From Patiria pectinifera (Eukaryota; Echinodermata; Asteroidea; Valvatida; Asterinidae): 64,000 nt of DNA. This document shows, piece after piece, positions 1-10,827 of the stretch. A program made the position numbers and the translations under genes. The stretch covers positions 9,176,001 through 9,240,000 of the forward strand of contig CM057136.1 of the NCBI GenBank assembly GCA_029964075.1, written 5' to 3'. Every line of letters begins with the position of its first letter. Within the stretch, counting starts at the first letter, position 1. Below the pieces are notes generated by a model that did no database searches, was not told the origin of the DNA, and was given only the letters and a program-made list of their open reading frames with translations.

Positions 1-589
1 TCTTTGCCATATCCCAATGATTTTTAACTCGCCAACAGGGCTCCTTACCAAATAGTATGAGGATCCCCGCTGTTTTGACGAGCATTTGGTTTTCGGGCTA
101 CTGCTAAGTCGAACCCTACATACCCCCCCCCCTCCCCGGATATCCGCACCTGACCGCAACATGAAGAATATTCGCAATTGGTTGACGACCAGTCATGTAT
201 GCATGAACTCCAAGCAAACAACTTCGTATAGGGTGCCCCGGCAACACGTGATTCGCGCTCAACTCAACGGTGCGGTCGTGATGGGGCGCTCTCTCGCGGT
301 GGCGGGTTATCGCTGCAGCGGGTAATCGCGCATTCAACCATCAAAACGTCTAGCCCCTAGACAAGCTCGAGTATGTTGCGGGTGTATGGCATTGTATGCA
401 CTGAATAAACAATTAAATAACTGACCGACTAACCACCTGTGCCCCGCGCGCTATCGCTTTTACAATGATTGACGGGAATGGGACCGTTGGTGAAATCCCC
501 GATATTTCCCCGAAGTAATAAATATCAATGTATGCCCTTACTATTGGTGTCATGCTTTATAAGACGTGGATATTATTTCGTAACGGTAC
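1..589. other. No gene recognised
   Basis: This stretch lies left of the BEL/Pao element. I see only short chance open frames, a C-rich run near 125-140, and no splice-flanked exon, transposon terminus or RNA gene. No resemblance to any other part of the window was noticed. Confidence 0.5.
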
Positions 590-1624
590 TGTTGTGGCCT
601 AAGGGAGTGTGGGACGCCCCCTATCCAGTTAGATAACCAGGCACACAAGGAGTAGGTTCAACTTCGAATTTATTCCTTGACATACACATGGTAAACTCTA
701 AAAATAATCAAATAAGGAAAATTACAATAAAAAGGCGCAAAGGACAAAATTATATAATGATTGACGTGGATAATATGAAATAATTTCCCCTTACAACAAA
801 ATATGACGACAAGCTAGCAGGTAGCTGACAGAGTAACAGATCAGAATGGATCAAATCTACATGTATGTACGTGTGACACATGAAGTACACAAAAATCGCT
901 TCATCCTCAATGACAATAACATTATACTTCTGAAAGGAATATGCAAAGACTTACAGAGCTGTTGTGTCTCCAAATACACACTGTACTGCCAACTTTTAAG
1001 AGGACAAGTCACATATAGTGAATAACAACCTAGGGAGAATAAGCAACAAGCTACTTTAACAATCAAATCAAATGACCTACAATGCACAAGGACTTACAAA
1101 ATCATTTCCCAAAAAATGAATAAGTAGGCACATATCACTTCATGTCAGAAATCCAAGCCAATTACATGAAAATGTATACAAAGGGGGATATGGCAAAGAG
1201 CTACTGCTTATAAACAACATACGAGAACTTGATCTTACACCACACTATGGATTCAAGAAATTTCAAAATCGAACAATGAGAATTAATGCCTACGCTACAT
1301 GTGAGAATGGAATGAAAACAAACATGGCTGCCCCCAACAGAAATGAGAATTTCACAAAAATCAAGGATAAGTGACAATTGGAAAATCATAAGTTGCATAA
1401 AGGATCAAGCAAATTCAAACAAGCTTACTGGGAATTATGATTAGAGCAGTGAACATATTAATTACCTTGCAAAGATTAAAAAAAAAAAAAAAGGACAGAA
1501 AAACTAGTAAAAGAACATCGACGTGTTCGGTCGGCTGACGGCTGGCGCCCAGAACGCCCGAAACCTCAAGAGGGCGCTGTTGCTACCTAACGGTCGCTCA
1601 GTTAACCAAACTGCAAACAGCACA
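590..1624 (-). repeat. 3' LTR of the BEL/Pao element (complete)
   Basis: On the plus strand it runs from TGTTGTGGCC to ...AACAGCACA, so on the minus strand it starts TG and ends CA. It is flanked on its internal side (1625-1633) by a purine tract (on the minus strand AGGGGGGAA), the expected priming site for second-strand synthesis. The first ~370 bp are nearly identical to 4547-4918. Length about 1035 bp. Confidence 0.75.
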
Positions 1625-2056
1625 TTCCCCCCTGTGATGTGTGCAACATCATAAAATAACCAAATTATCAAGGATCATTCAACTACAAGGTAAGTACAAA
1701 GATAACAATACAACAACTTGACAAAATCCGTTAGAATACATGAAATATAGGCAATGAAAATGTGTAATGACAAAACCATCATTGGGGTGGACTACCCTCA
1801 GGTTGGAACTGGGTATTATTTTGGCCCGCAAACAATAGTCTTAACAGTTTACCGACACCCTTGCGACTCAACCAACATCACAAGTACGTGTATGGGCAAC
1901 GTAAGTTCTTCCTGTGGAAGGCAGGTGCACACTGACCAACTTCGTTGAGCCTTTAGATTTCATCATAACTGTGCCTCTTCTCTAGAGCTATTGATTTGAG
2001 TCTTCTCTTGTATCAAAATGGTCAGGAACAACTGTTGGCTGGCTGAGAATACGTTC

Positions 2057-2664
2057 TTAAAAGTCACAAACTTGCATGGAGCTTCGACTTGGCTCAAAAA
2101 CAGTGTTCGGGCGTCCAGTGTTGTCAAGAAGTCCCATGTTGTGGACTGATATTCCAACTTTCTTGTGGAGTCCATCCAAGCAAGCATCGCCAACAATGAC
2201 CCATCCTAGGTCCAATTGCTGTGCATATGGAGCGTTATCAGGTCCGTTGATTTGCTCTCTAACCTTGTGCGCTTGTAGCACATCTCTTCCAATGAGGAGG
2301 AGAATGGGAATCGCCGGATCGATTGGCTCTATCTCGTTGGCAATTCGTTGGAGATGTAGATGGTGTCGAGCAACTTCTGGTGATGGTATCTCCTCCAACT
2401 TGTCGGGAATCACAACGCACTCTCTCACGGAGGGCAACTTGATACATGTTCGACCATCTGTCGATTTGATCCACAGCTTAGTTGTGTCACGTCCTGTGAC
2501 CTCGATTGAGCCAGCACACGTTTTCTGGCGTAGGTCGTGGGTGGAGAGGATAGCCCAAGATGGTCAAAGAGTTCACCTTTTGCTAGGGTGGTGTTGCTTT
2601 GGTCGTCAATTACTGCATATGCTGGAACGGTCTGCTCTTGCTGATCTTCCCTGTACACTTCCAC
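2057..2664 (-). pseudogene. BEL/Pao protease (DUF1758-like) remnant
   Basis: Two overlapping minus-strand frames (2664-2425, then 2437-2057) together resemble the retroviral-type aspartic protease region of Pao elements. Visible landmarks are an AVIDDQSN segment at the expected active-site position, followed by GELFDHLGL, then PILLLIGRDVL and the LGWVIVGDACL segment that normally closes the domain. A frame change near 2430 and a stop near 2766 separate it from gag. The reverse transcriptase expected next is missing. Non-functional. Confidence 0.65.
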
Positions 2665-2765
2665 CTTGCAAATATTTGCACAGGACTTCCCACCAGGAAA
2701 GGAGCTGCACAGATCCGTGCAAGCGTTGGTAATCTCAGTTGATGAGCCTGCCTGAATGTCTGCGC

Positions 2766-4494
2766 CTATTTGCTACCACTCTGTTCTTGAGATAGTCGTG
2801 GAGGTATGCGGACGTGCAGGGCGGTGATATGTCCATCACTGCCGCAGTCTTCACATTTGATGGGGTTTTCGCAGTTTCTGGCGACATGCTTCGTGGTCAT
2901 ACAACACTTGTAACACACCCCTAACTCTTTCAACAGCTGTTTGCGTTCCAGTAGGGGTTTCTTTCGGAAGAGCCGGCACTCATGTAGTGGGTGTTGTGAG
3001 TTATGCAGAACACACATCTGCAAGTCTTCTTCTCTAGGGTTGGTAGCGTTGATGACTTCTGTCTTCCAAACACTGACTGGCTTGATAGACTTCACCTTGT
3101 CGCTAGTGACATTAGACTCCGATGCTGTACAGGGTCGACACACCAGAAAACTTGGGTCATTTCGCATTTTTGCTTCTGAATGGATGAAACCATGAAACAC
3201 TTCAAAGGGTGGGAATAAACTGGCATTGGAACTCTTGTATTTTGATCCATGTTTCATCCACTTGTCTTGGAGTCCTGGTGGTAGCTTTTGAACTATGGGG
3301 TTAATGCCATGTGCGGAGTCTAAACTCGCTAGTCCAGGGTACTTCCCTGATTTCTTGAGGTGCAAAACTTCTAGGAGCAAGTGGTCAAGCTGGAGAAGTT
3401 TACTAGATTCCTTTGCTAAAAGCTTTGGAAACTCCTGTAGACGTGTCATGACATTCGATTCAATGGCCTCTGGGGAGCCATACGTATCATCCAGCAAACT
3501 CCAAATTTGCTTGAATGCCTCTGCAGGTTGGTTAATATACACCGAGTACAGTGGTTCCAACAGTTTTCTTGAGTCGTTCCCCAACCACTTCATGACAAGA
3601 TTCAGTTCTTGTGAAGGAGGTATGTTCAGTTCCTTTACTGAACTGACAATCGAAGCCTTTAAGGTTCTGTACATGGGTGTAGAATCGTTGAAGCCTCGAA
3701 GGCTCATACAAGGCTAACAACTCCTTTCTGAACATAATGTTTCCCATCTCAGACATTATGTTCACCGGTTGCTGTTGAAGGCGTTGGTTGGCACTGACAG
3801 GGGAGGCCTGAGGGCTGGGATTGACTGGATGACTCACAGGGGAGGGTGTCAAGTTTGAATCAACTGACTGACTAACAGGAGGCGATTGTGGGTTGAGATG
3901 GGCTGGCCGGTTAACAGGAGATGCTTGTGGGGTGGGATCAGCCGGCTGGATGGCAGGAGACGGTTGTGGGTTTGGATGAACTGGCTGGTTGACAGCAGAT
4001 GTTTCTGGCTTGAAACTGGATGGTTGACTGACAGAAAATGGCTGTGAGGTGGGATCGGCCAGCTGGATGGCAGGAGACGGTTGTGGGTTCGGGTGAGTAA
4101 CGGCCAATGAGCTTGAGGTGATGGGCACTACTGGGGGTGGCTGGGTGCGATTGATCTCCTCAGGGGATGTATCAAAAAGGTTTGAACTTTGTAATGGTTG
4201 ACCTGACCACCATGGATCGCTTAACAGTGGCGGAGAAGCTGCTTGTTTGATTTCCGAGGTCGCACCATCAAGTGGATCGGCTTCTAAAGATTCATAGACC
4301 TGTTCTTCAGCTTCTGCCTCTGCAAGTGCAGTTTCTTGCTCGAAACGACACTTCTGTTGTTTCAACTTAAGTTCTGCCTGCTCAAGTTGTTCCATCTCAG
4401 CAAGTCTTTGCAAACGAACCTTCAATGCTGCTTTCTTGGCTGATGTTCTTGCTTTGGAAGAGGCCGTGCTTCCACATGAACTGTTTGATGACAT
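2766..4494 (-). pseudogene. BEL/Pao gag remnant with zinc knuckles
   Basis: The minus-strand frame starting at 4494 begins with a Lys/Glu/Gln-rich predicted coiled coil (residues ~18-70), followed by a Pro/Ser/Gln-rich stretch of about 150 residues built from a 12-15 residue repeat (NPQPSPAIQ-like), then a gag (DUF1759-like) core. The frame changes near 3690-3710: the core continues in the frame 3707-2766, which ends with two Cys-rich motifs, CYKC-x6-H-x4-C and CEDC-x4-H. The zinc knuckles and the core residues (MKWLGNDSRKLLEPLY, FKQIWSLLDDTYG) support the call. The frameshift makes this copy non-functional. Confidence 0.75.
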
Positions 4495-4546
4495 GTTATC
4501 AGCCGTGTTCGTGTCCAGTCGGCGAATTTGGAAATAGCTCTTTTAC

Positions 4547-4918
4547 TGTTGTGGCCTCGGGGAGTGTGGGACGCCCCCTATCCAGTTAGATAACCAGGCA
4601 CACAAGGAGTAGGTTCAACTTCAAATTTATTCCTTGACATACACATAGTAAACTGTAAAACTAATCAAATAAGGAAAATTACAATAAAAAGGCGCAAAGG
4701 ACAAAATTATATAATGATTGACGTGGATAATATAAAATAATTTCCCATTACAACAAAATATGACGACAAGCTAGCAGGTAGATGACAGAGTAACAGACCA
4801 GAATGGATCAAATCTACATGTATGTAAGTGTGACACATGAAGTACACAAAAATCGCTTCATCCTCAATGACAATAACATTATACTTCTGAAAGGAATATG
4901 CAAAGACTTACAGAGCTG
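4547..4918 (-). repeat. Truncated 5' LTR of the BEL/Pao element
   Basis: Begins TGTTGTGGCC and matches 590-960 almost base for base, then stops abruptly after CAGAGCTG at 4918, about 660 bp short of full LTR length. The upstream (U3) part is therefore missing, which would remove the element's own promoter. The break abuts a segment that also occurs inverted at 49298-49386. Confidence 0.75.
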
Positions 4919-5006
4919 GTATGTTTTCGGTATCGACTGTATCCGCTAAGATAAACAAAACAAAAGCAAAACAAAACCCACCCTTTCAAAAAAATAAAAT
5001 TAAACT
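4919..5006. repeat. 88-bp segment repeated inverted at 49298-49386
   Basis: About 86 of 88 bases equal the reverse complement of 49298-49386, which sits some 40 bp before the second exon of gene B. It includes an A/C-rich AACAAAACAAAAGC run. It may be a fragment of a dispersed repeat or a remnant of a related gene copy. Confidence 0.75.
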
Positions 5007-5587
5007 TTAGAGTTTATTTTCCTGATTAACGTCGGTCAGCATCACATATGGAATTCCTGAACCCCCGGATCACTAGATAAGGATGCATAGAGTATGTAGG
5101 CGTGAAATATCTCGAATACTGACGGGAACCGTGAAAGAATGACATAAAAATAATTTTAAAAATTGTAGTGTAAGGACACTCTGCATTTAAATAGTTCACT
5201 TATATATCACATGCACTTCCCATTTTCCCCTAAATCAATCTGAGATATGGTGACGTTAAGTAACAACTGCTTTCTTGATAACGCCCTCTACCGCTGTGAC
5301 AGCTTCACTATGCAAATTAATGAGATACGAAAATGATGGTGTGCTTTATTATAAGCATTATTGACGGTGGACAAAGGAATGGTATACTTGCAGTAGTTGT
5401 TAGTCATGTTAGTTTTCTGGGTATGGAGTTTTAATTTCTAAGCTTTTTGATGTCAGTGCAGACATATTTGACATCTTTAATATTGTTGAATTTCATGTTG
5501 TTTTAATTTCATCAGTGCGAGTTTCACAGGGAAATGTTTTATGGAATCTAGTCAAAAAGTGTTTTTAATTATTGTAGCAACTTTTAT
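5007..5587. other. No gene recognised
   Basis: Unique-looking AT-rich sequence between the retroelement and the palindrome. No exon, TIR or repeat unit was identified. Confidence 0.4.
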
Positions 5588-5722
5588 TTATTTATACAAC
5601 GGACGGAGAGCTGCTTCGAGAACCGAGTCGGGGTCCCCGTGGGCGTGTTCAGCTGCAGCAGACAGGCAGCACTGGGCCACCACGGCAAAGATAGCTACCA
5701 GAAGACACTTCATCTTCATCAT
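5588..5722 (-). pseudogene. Truncated inverted copy of gene A first exon
   Basis: The minus strand reads a 44-codon frame whose first ~39 residues match the first exon of gene A almost perfectly: a hydrophobic signal peptide (CLLVAIFAVVAQCCLSAAAE) followed by HAHGDPDSVLEAAL. Two extra Met codons precede the Met that aligns with gene A. Homology stops at 5593, in the middle of the exon, and new sequence supplies a TAA (5588-5590) four codons later. No splice donor or downstream exon follows on the minus strand; the retroelement lies beyond. It is probably a truncated duplicate, but a short secreted peptide of about 25 residues could in principle be made because the promoter copy looks intact. 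Confidence 0.75.
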
Positions 5723-5762
5723 CAGAGACACAAAATGATCTCGAATCAATTCCTGGATCGCA

Positions 5763-5770
5763 CTTATATA
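5763..5770 (-). promoter_or_regulatory. TATA box of the inverted exon-1 copy
   Basis: Minus strand TATATAAG, about 40 bp before the first ATG, in a context (CCTATATAAGTGCGAT) identical to the promoter of gene A at 10772. Conserved in both palindrome arms. Confidence 0.65.
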
Positions 5771-5998
5771 GGTTTACGATGATATGGTCCGCTAAAGGTT
5801 TGGAAAACCATTTGAATAGCATTTCATTTTAATAAATAAACAGGATGGTGTACCAATTCATCGGAAACGGCAATCACTACAAATAAAACCGGCTTTCCTT
5901 GAAATGCTCCTCTCGCAGGAATTAACCTGTTTTGCCCATTAAGTTCCCGGTCGGTATCAAAGTTCAGTCCCGCGGGGGAAGTTGCACTATAAACAGTG

Positions 5999-6692
5999 GG
6001 TTAAATAATGAAAGGTTTGCGGAAATACCATGTGCGAATACTTTCTAAACTAAGAGAATGGTTCTGAAAAATCCCCAGAGGTATGAGTTTATACCTCTGG
6101 TTCTTTTCAGAACCATTCTCTTAGTTGAGAAATTATTCGCACACCATGGTGTTTCCGCAAACCTTTCATTATTTTAGTATGTCCACCATGCAAAGCCTCA
6201 AATTTTACTTAATCCTAAAGGGGCGGGGGGCGGAATCCGCCCCCCCCCCCCCGCCTCAACATTTTCCGTGATAGCCTCTAAAAAAAAATTTCGCGACCCG
6301 AGGTGTTATGACTTTTTAGCCTCGAGCTTTGCGCAACCTTTGATACCAAAAACATAAGAATCGGACCACGGGTTGCCGCGTAGCGAAAAATTTTCCCGCG
6401 CTACGCGCCGTGAAAACTGAATTTTCGCTCTGAATGTACGTCGTGTACACAGAGCAGAATTGCCATTCGTACATATGAATAATTAATTAGCCATAATTCC
6501 AAAACCCTTTGACCTATAGTCATGAAATGTCTTGGGTATGTTTAGGAAGAGTTGCTCTATGCATGTGCTGAGTTTCAAAATTTTTCGTCACTCGATGGCC
6601 GAGATCTTAGGGGGGGGGGCGGAATCCCCCCCCCCCCCCCCCCGGCTGAGAGATGGTCAAAATAACCCGGCCCCTTTAGGGTTAAACAGTGG
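5999..6692. mobile_element. Inserted repeat block within the left arm
   Basis: The block is bounded by AAACAGTGGGTT on both sides (about 5990-6001 and 6684-6695), consistent with insertion and duplication of that 12-mer. It starts with a palindromic MITE-like segment (6007-6176, arms beginning AATGAAAGGTTTGCGG) and continues with G/C homopolymer-rich sequence. About 44 bp of it (10501-10545) survive in the right arm, so insertion came before the palindrome formed and the right arm later lost the rest. A relative of the palindromic part lies at 36950-37090. Confidence 0.6.
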
Positions 6693-7184
6693 GTTGTTTT
6701 CGCTCTTTTTCGCTTCCTCGGTACCAAGAAGTGTAGCTTAATATATCTTTCTTCAAAACCGCTTGAGATCTCAAAGGTCATATGTTCTTACAATTTACCA
6801 ACATTCACGGGGCACGCACGTAGTCACGTAAACATCGGCAATTATTAGTATACGACTGTTTTCCTGGTTAGGAAATAAAATGAAATTTCTATGGTATTAA
6901 ACAAAAATAACTTTTTAAATTTCAAATCGAATACACAGGCAACGCTTTAGCATGCCTAAATCTGCCTCATTGAAAAAGATGTGTGTCATTGTGTGATAGG
7001 CTTAATTACGTCGAAATGAAAAAAAACAAACTATTTTACCGATACTTGAAATATTTTTTGCTTCGTGTCCAAATTGACTATAAATTCCTACAATATGGAC
7101 CTTCCTGAATGTGGCCCGCTAAATCCTACTAAGCTAGGGTTGGAAAACTATTGGGCTAGCGTCCTATATTAAAAAATGCTATGC

Positions 7185-7255
7185 TGTCTGTTTGTATGTC
7201 TGTGGTGTCTGTCGTGGTGTCTGTCGGTCGGGCGGGCTGTCTGTCTGTCTGATGT
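7185..7255. repeat. CTGT-type microsatellite (mirrored at 9975-10060)
   Basis: Interrupted GTCT/TGTC repeats; the inverted counterpart in the right arm is a GACA/CAGA run. Confidence 0.8.
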
Positions 7256-7379
7256 ACTTACCACGAGCACTTGTGGGATACCTGTCCGTTGTTGGAGGTA
7301 CCCTGCAAGTGAAATCTTTAGAAAATGAGGTACCCCGCAAGTGAAATCTTTAGAAACAGGGACTTTGTGGTCAAAGTAA

Positions 7380-7920
7380 TAATTCTAAGGCAGTAACTCA
7401 AAAATTCTAAGGCAGTGTATCAAGTCAGGTCGAGTTTTCTGAGTGACTCAAGTCGGGTAGAGTGTTCTAATAAGGCGGTGACCCAAGTTGGGTCGAGAGT
7501 TCTAAGGCCGTGACTCAGGTCAGGTCGAGCCTTCTAAGGCAGTGACTCAAGTCGGGTCGAAATAGCATGGGAAATGCACCTTTAAGTGGTCAGTGCGCAT
7601 CATCGATTCTTTTATTTGGGTACGGTGTATTGCTTCACTAGTTCCTAGCAGTCTTCGTGAATAATGTGACTCAAGTTGACTGGGGTTGATCTAAGGCAGT
7701 GACTCGAGTCAGGTCTAGTGTTCTAGGGCAGTGACTTAAGTCGGGGCGAAATAGTATGGGGAATGCACCTTTAAGTGGTCCGTTTGCATCATCGATTTTT
7801 TGGGTAGGGTGTATTGCTCTAGTAGTCCCTACCAGTCTTAGTGAATGCTGTGACTCAAGTCAGCAGGGGGTCAATGTAAGGCAGTGACCCAAGTTGGGTC
7901 AAGTGTTGTAAGGCAGACTG
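7380..7920. repeat. Degenerate ~30-bp repeats rich in TGACTCA
   Basis: Diverged units of the form TTCTAAGGCAGTGACTCAAG followed by TCGGGTCGA. Five exact TGACTCA heptamers (the consensus bound by AP-1/bZIP factors) were counted, plus variants TGACCCA and TGACTCG. The block lies upstream of the promoter copy, between the duplicated modules. Regulatory use is inference. Confidence 0.7.
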
Positions 7921-8478
7921 TCGGCATGACAATACAGCACCCATTGTCTATCACAAAACGTTCACGCAAGATGTTTTGAAATCTTAACTTTGAACATTCT
8001 TTTCCATTTACAATTTTCTAAAACCTTTAAACAATACCAACTTTACGACTCCACTCATCCCGTTAGAGTTCTTAAAATAAACAAACAGGATGATGTACCA
8101 ATTCATGGGAAAATCCGCAATCACCACAAATGGCCGGCTTTCCTTGAAATGTTCAAGCCCAAACAGCTTGTGTCCTTTGAGTTCCCGTTCGGCATCAAGT
8201 TCAGTTCTGTTGGGCAAGTTGCACTACATGGTACACAGCTGGTGGTGGTTTAATTTTTTATCGCTCTTTTTCGCTTCCTCGATACCAAGAAGTGTAATAT
8301 ATTTCGTCGCAAAGGTCGACGGAAAGCAGGTCATTCATACAACTTACCAACAGATCGCGGGGCACGCACATAGCCTCACGTAAACATCGGCAACGACTGT
8401 TTAGCAATGAAATATCTATTCGCATTAAAAAAAAAAAAACATTAAACAGATGCCGATCGAGGAATCTGTGCAGGGAAG

Positions 8479-8766
8479 GAGTTCATTAGGAAAGAAAGGA
8501 GTTCATTAGGAGTTCATTAGGAAAGAAAGTAAGTTGGCACCAAAAAACTCCGAACGATTCTGCACGCTACGATTTCTGTCCCACGGTCTATGGGTATTTG
8601 TAAACTATTCTGTAATTATTGTCGATGATCGTCGGATTTGAATAGCGCCACATTGAAAGTATGCCACGAGCCCTCGCCCCAACCACCACCTATTGATTTA
8701 CGGAGGCCAAGTGTCCGTACAAAAAACCATGTCTACATTTCAGCATTGATTTCCTGTTGAAACCCT
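8479..8766. other. Central spacer of the palindrome
   Basis: Unique 288-bp spacer with three GGAGTTCATTAGG units at 8478-8525. Its right part (8600-8765) resembles the internal sequence of the repeat-array TIR elements near 34610-34760 and 40923-41080 (shared TTACGGAGGCCAAGTGTCCG), so a related repeat fragment sits at the symmetry centre. Confidence 0.65.
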
Positions 8767-9299
8767 CTTCCCTGCACAGATTCCTCGATCCGCATCTGTT
8801 TACTATGTTTTTTTTTTTAATACGAATATGTATTTCATTGCTAAACAGTCGTTGCCGATGTTTACGTGAGGCTATGTGCGTGCCCCGCGATCTGTTGGTA
8901 AGTTGTATGAATGACCTGCTTTCCGTCGACCTTTGCGACGAAATATATTACACTTCTTGGTATCGAGGAAGCGAAAAAGAGCGATAAACCACCACCAGCT
9001 GTGTACCATGTAGTGCAACTTGCCCAACAGAACTGAACTTGATGCCGAACGGGAACTCAAAGGACACAAGCTGTTTGGGCTTGAACATTTCAAGGAAAGC
9101 CGGCCATTTGTGGTGATTGCGGATTTTCCCATGAATTGGTACATCATCCTGTTTGTTTATTTTAAGAACACTAGCGGGATGAGTGGAGTCGTAAAGTTGG
9201 TATAGTTTGAAGGTTTCAGAAAATTGTAAATGGAGAAGAATGTTCAAAGTTAAGATTTGAACGATTTGTGATAGACAATGGGTGTTGTATTGTCATGCC

Positions 9300-9860
9300 G
9301 ACAGTCTGCCTTACAACACTCGACCCAACTTGGGTCACTGCCTTAGAACACCCGACTTGACTTGAGTCATTTCCTTACATTGACCCCCTGCTGACTTGAG
9401 TCACAGCATTCACTAAGACTGGTAGGGACTACTAAAGCAATACACCCTACCCAAAGAATCGATGATGCAAACGGACCACTTAAATTAGGTGCATTCCCCA
9501 TGTTATTTCGACCCGACTTAAGTCACTGCCCTAGAACACTAGACCTGACTCGAGTCACTGCCTTAGATCAACCCCAGTCAACTTGAGTCACAATATTCAC
9601 GAAGACTGCTAGGAACTAGTGAAGCAATACACCGTACCCAAATAAAAGAATCGACGATGCGCACTGACCACTTAAAGGTGCATTTCCCATGCTATTTCGA
9701 CCCGACTTGAGTCACTTAGAAGGCTCGACCTGACCAGAGCTCTCGACCCAACTTGGGTCACCGCCTAATTAGAACACTCTACCCGACTTGAGTCACTCAG
9801 AAAACTCGACCTGACTTGATACACTGCCTTAGAATTTTTGAGTTACTGCCTTAGAATTAT
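9300..9860. repeat. Right-arm copy of the TGACTCA-rich repeats
   Basis: Inverted counterpart of 7380-7920. Five TGAGTCA (reverse of TGACTCA) were counted, at roughly 9365, 9403, 9586, 9707 and 9790. Confidence 0.7.
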
Positions 9861-10771
9861 TACTTTGACCACAAAGTCCCTGTTTCTAAAGATTTCACTT
9901 GCGGGGTACCTCATTTTCTAAAGATTTCACTTGCAGGGTACCTCCAACAAAGGACAGGTATCCCACAAGTGCTCATGGTAAGTACATCAGACAGACAGAC
10001 AGACAGACCGCCCGCCCGACCGACAGACACCACGACAGACACCACAGATATACAAACAGACAGCATAGCATGTTTTAATATAGGATGCTAGCCCAATAGT
10101 TTTCCAACCCTAGCTTAGTAGGGTTGAGCGGGCCACATTCAGCAAGGTCCATATTGTAGGAATTTATAGTCAATTTGGACACGAAGCAAAAAATATTTCA
10201 AGTATCGGTAAAATAGTTTTTTCATTTCGACGTAATGAAGCCTATCACACAATGACACACATCTTTTTCAATGGGGCAGATTTAGGCATGCTAAAGCGTT
10301 GCCTGTTTATTCGATTTGGAATTTAAAAAGTTATTTTTTTTTAATACGGATAGAAATTTCATTTCATGTCCTAAACAGGAAAACAGTCGTATACTAATAA
10401 TTGCCGATGTTTGCGTAACTACGTGCGTGCCCCGTGAATGTTGGTAAATTGTAAGAATGACCTTTGAGATCTCAAGCGGTTTTGAAGAGAGATATATTAA
10501 GTATTCGCACATGGTGTTTCCGCAAACCTTTCATTATTTAACCCACTGTTTATAGTGCAACTTCCCCCGCGGGACTGAACTTTGATACCGACCGGGAACT
10601 TAATGGGCAAAACAGGTTAATTCCTGCGAGAGGAGCATTTCAAGGAAAGCTGGTTTTATTTGTAGTGATTGCCGTTTCCGATGAATTGGTTCACCATCCT
10701 GTTTATTTATTAAAATGAAATGCTACTCAAATGGTTTTCCAAACCTTTAGCGGACCACATCATCGTAAACC

Positions 10772-10779
10772 TATATAAG
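10772..10779 (+). promoter_or_regulatory. TATA box of gene A
   Basis: TATATAAG, 49 bp before the start codon at 10828, placing transcription start near 10800. The surrounding bases are identical in the mirrored promoter at 5763-5770. Confidence 0.7.
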
Positions 10780-10827
10780 TGCGATTCAGGAATTGATTCG
10801 AGATCATTGAGTGTCTCTGATATCAAG

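Larger units (their letters stand above)
590..4918 (-). mobile_element. BEL/Pao-type LTR retrotransposon, internally deleted
   Basis: An LTR retrotransposon read on the minus strand. The left (3') LTR is complete; the right (5') LTR keeps only its downstream third. Between them lie gag-like and protease-like coding remnants whose order (gag with zinc knuckles, then a DUF1758-type protease) is typical of BEL/Pao elements. Reverse transcriptase, RNase H and integrase are absent: coding similarity stops near 2057, and 1634-2056 holds nothing recognisable. Frameshifts and stops interrupt what is left, so the copy is dead. No target-site duplication can be checked because the right end is truncated. 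The family call rests on the gag and protease residues; the deletion is seen directly. Confidence 0.8.
5593..8478 (+). repeat. Left arm of a 5.3-kb imperfect palindrome
   Basis: Reading inward from the truncated exon 1, this arm matches the reverse complement of 8767-10948 throughout. Each arm contains: exon-1 piece, TATA promoter, an upstream module (5780-5998 plus 6693-6870), a spacer with CTGT microsatellite and TGACTCA-rich repeats (6880-7920), and a second, diverged copy of the upstream module (7985-8400). The left arm is longer because it retains 5999-6692, most of which is missing from the right arm. A 288-bp unique spacer (8479-8766) lies at the centre. Confidence 0.9.

Noticed and set aside
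1543..1556. TGGCGCCCAGAACG, resembling a retroviral primer-binding site
   Set aside because: It lies inside the 3' LTR, on the wrong strand and side for the minus-strand element.
7990..9247. Similar 87-99-codon frames in both palindrome arms (8008-8250 and 8948-9247)
   Set aside because: They are shared only because the arms are copies. Both strands are open, no homology or splice signals are visible, and they lie in the promoter-upstream module.
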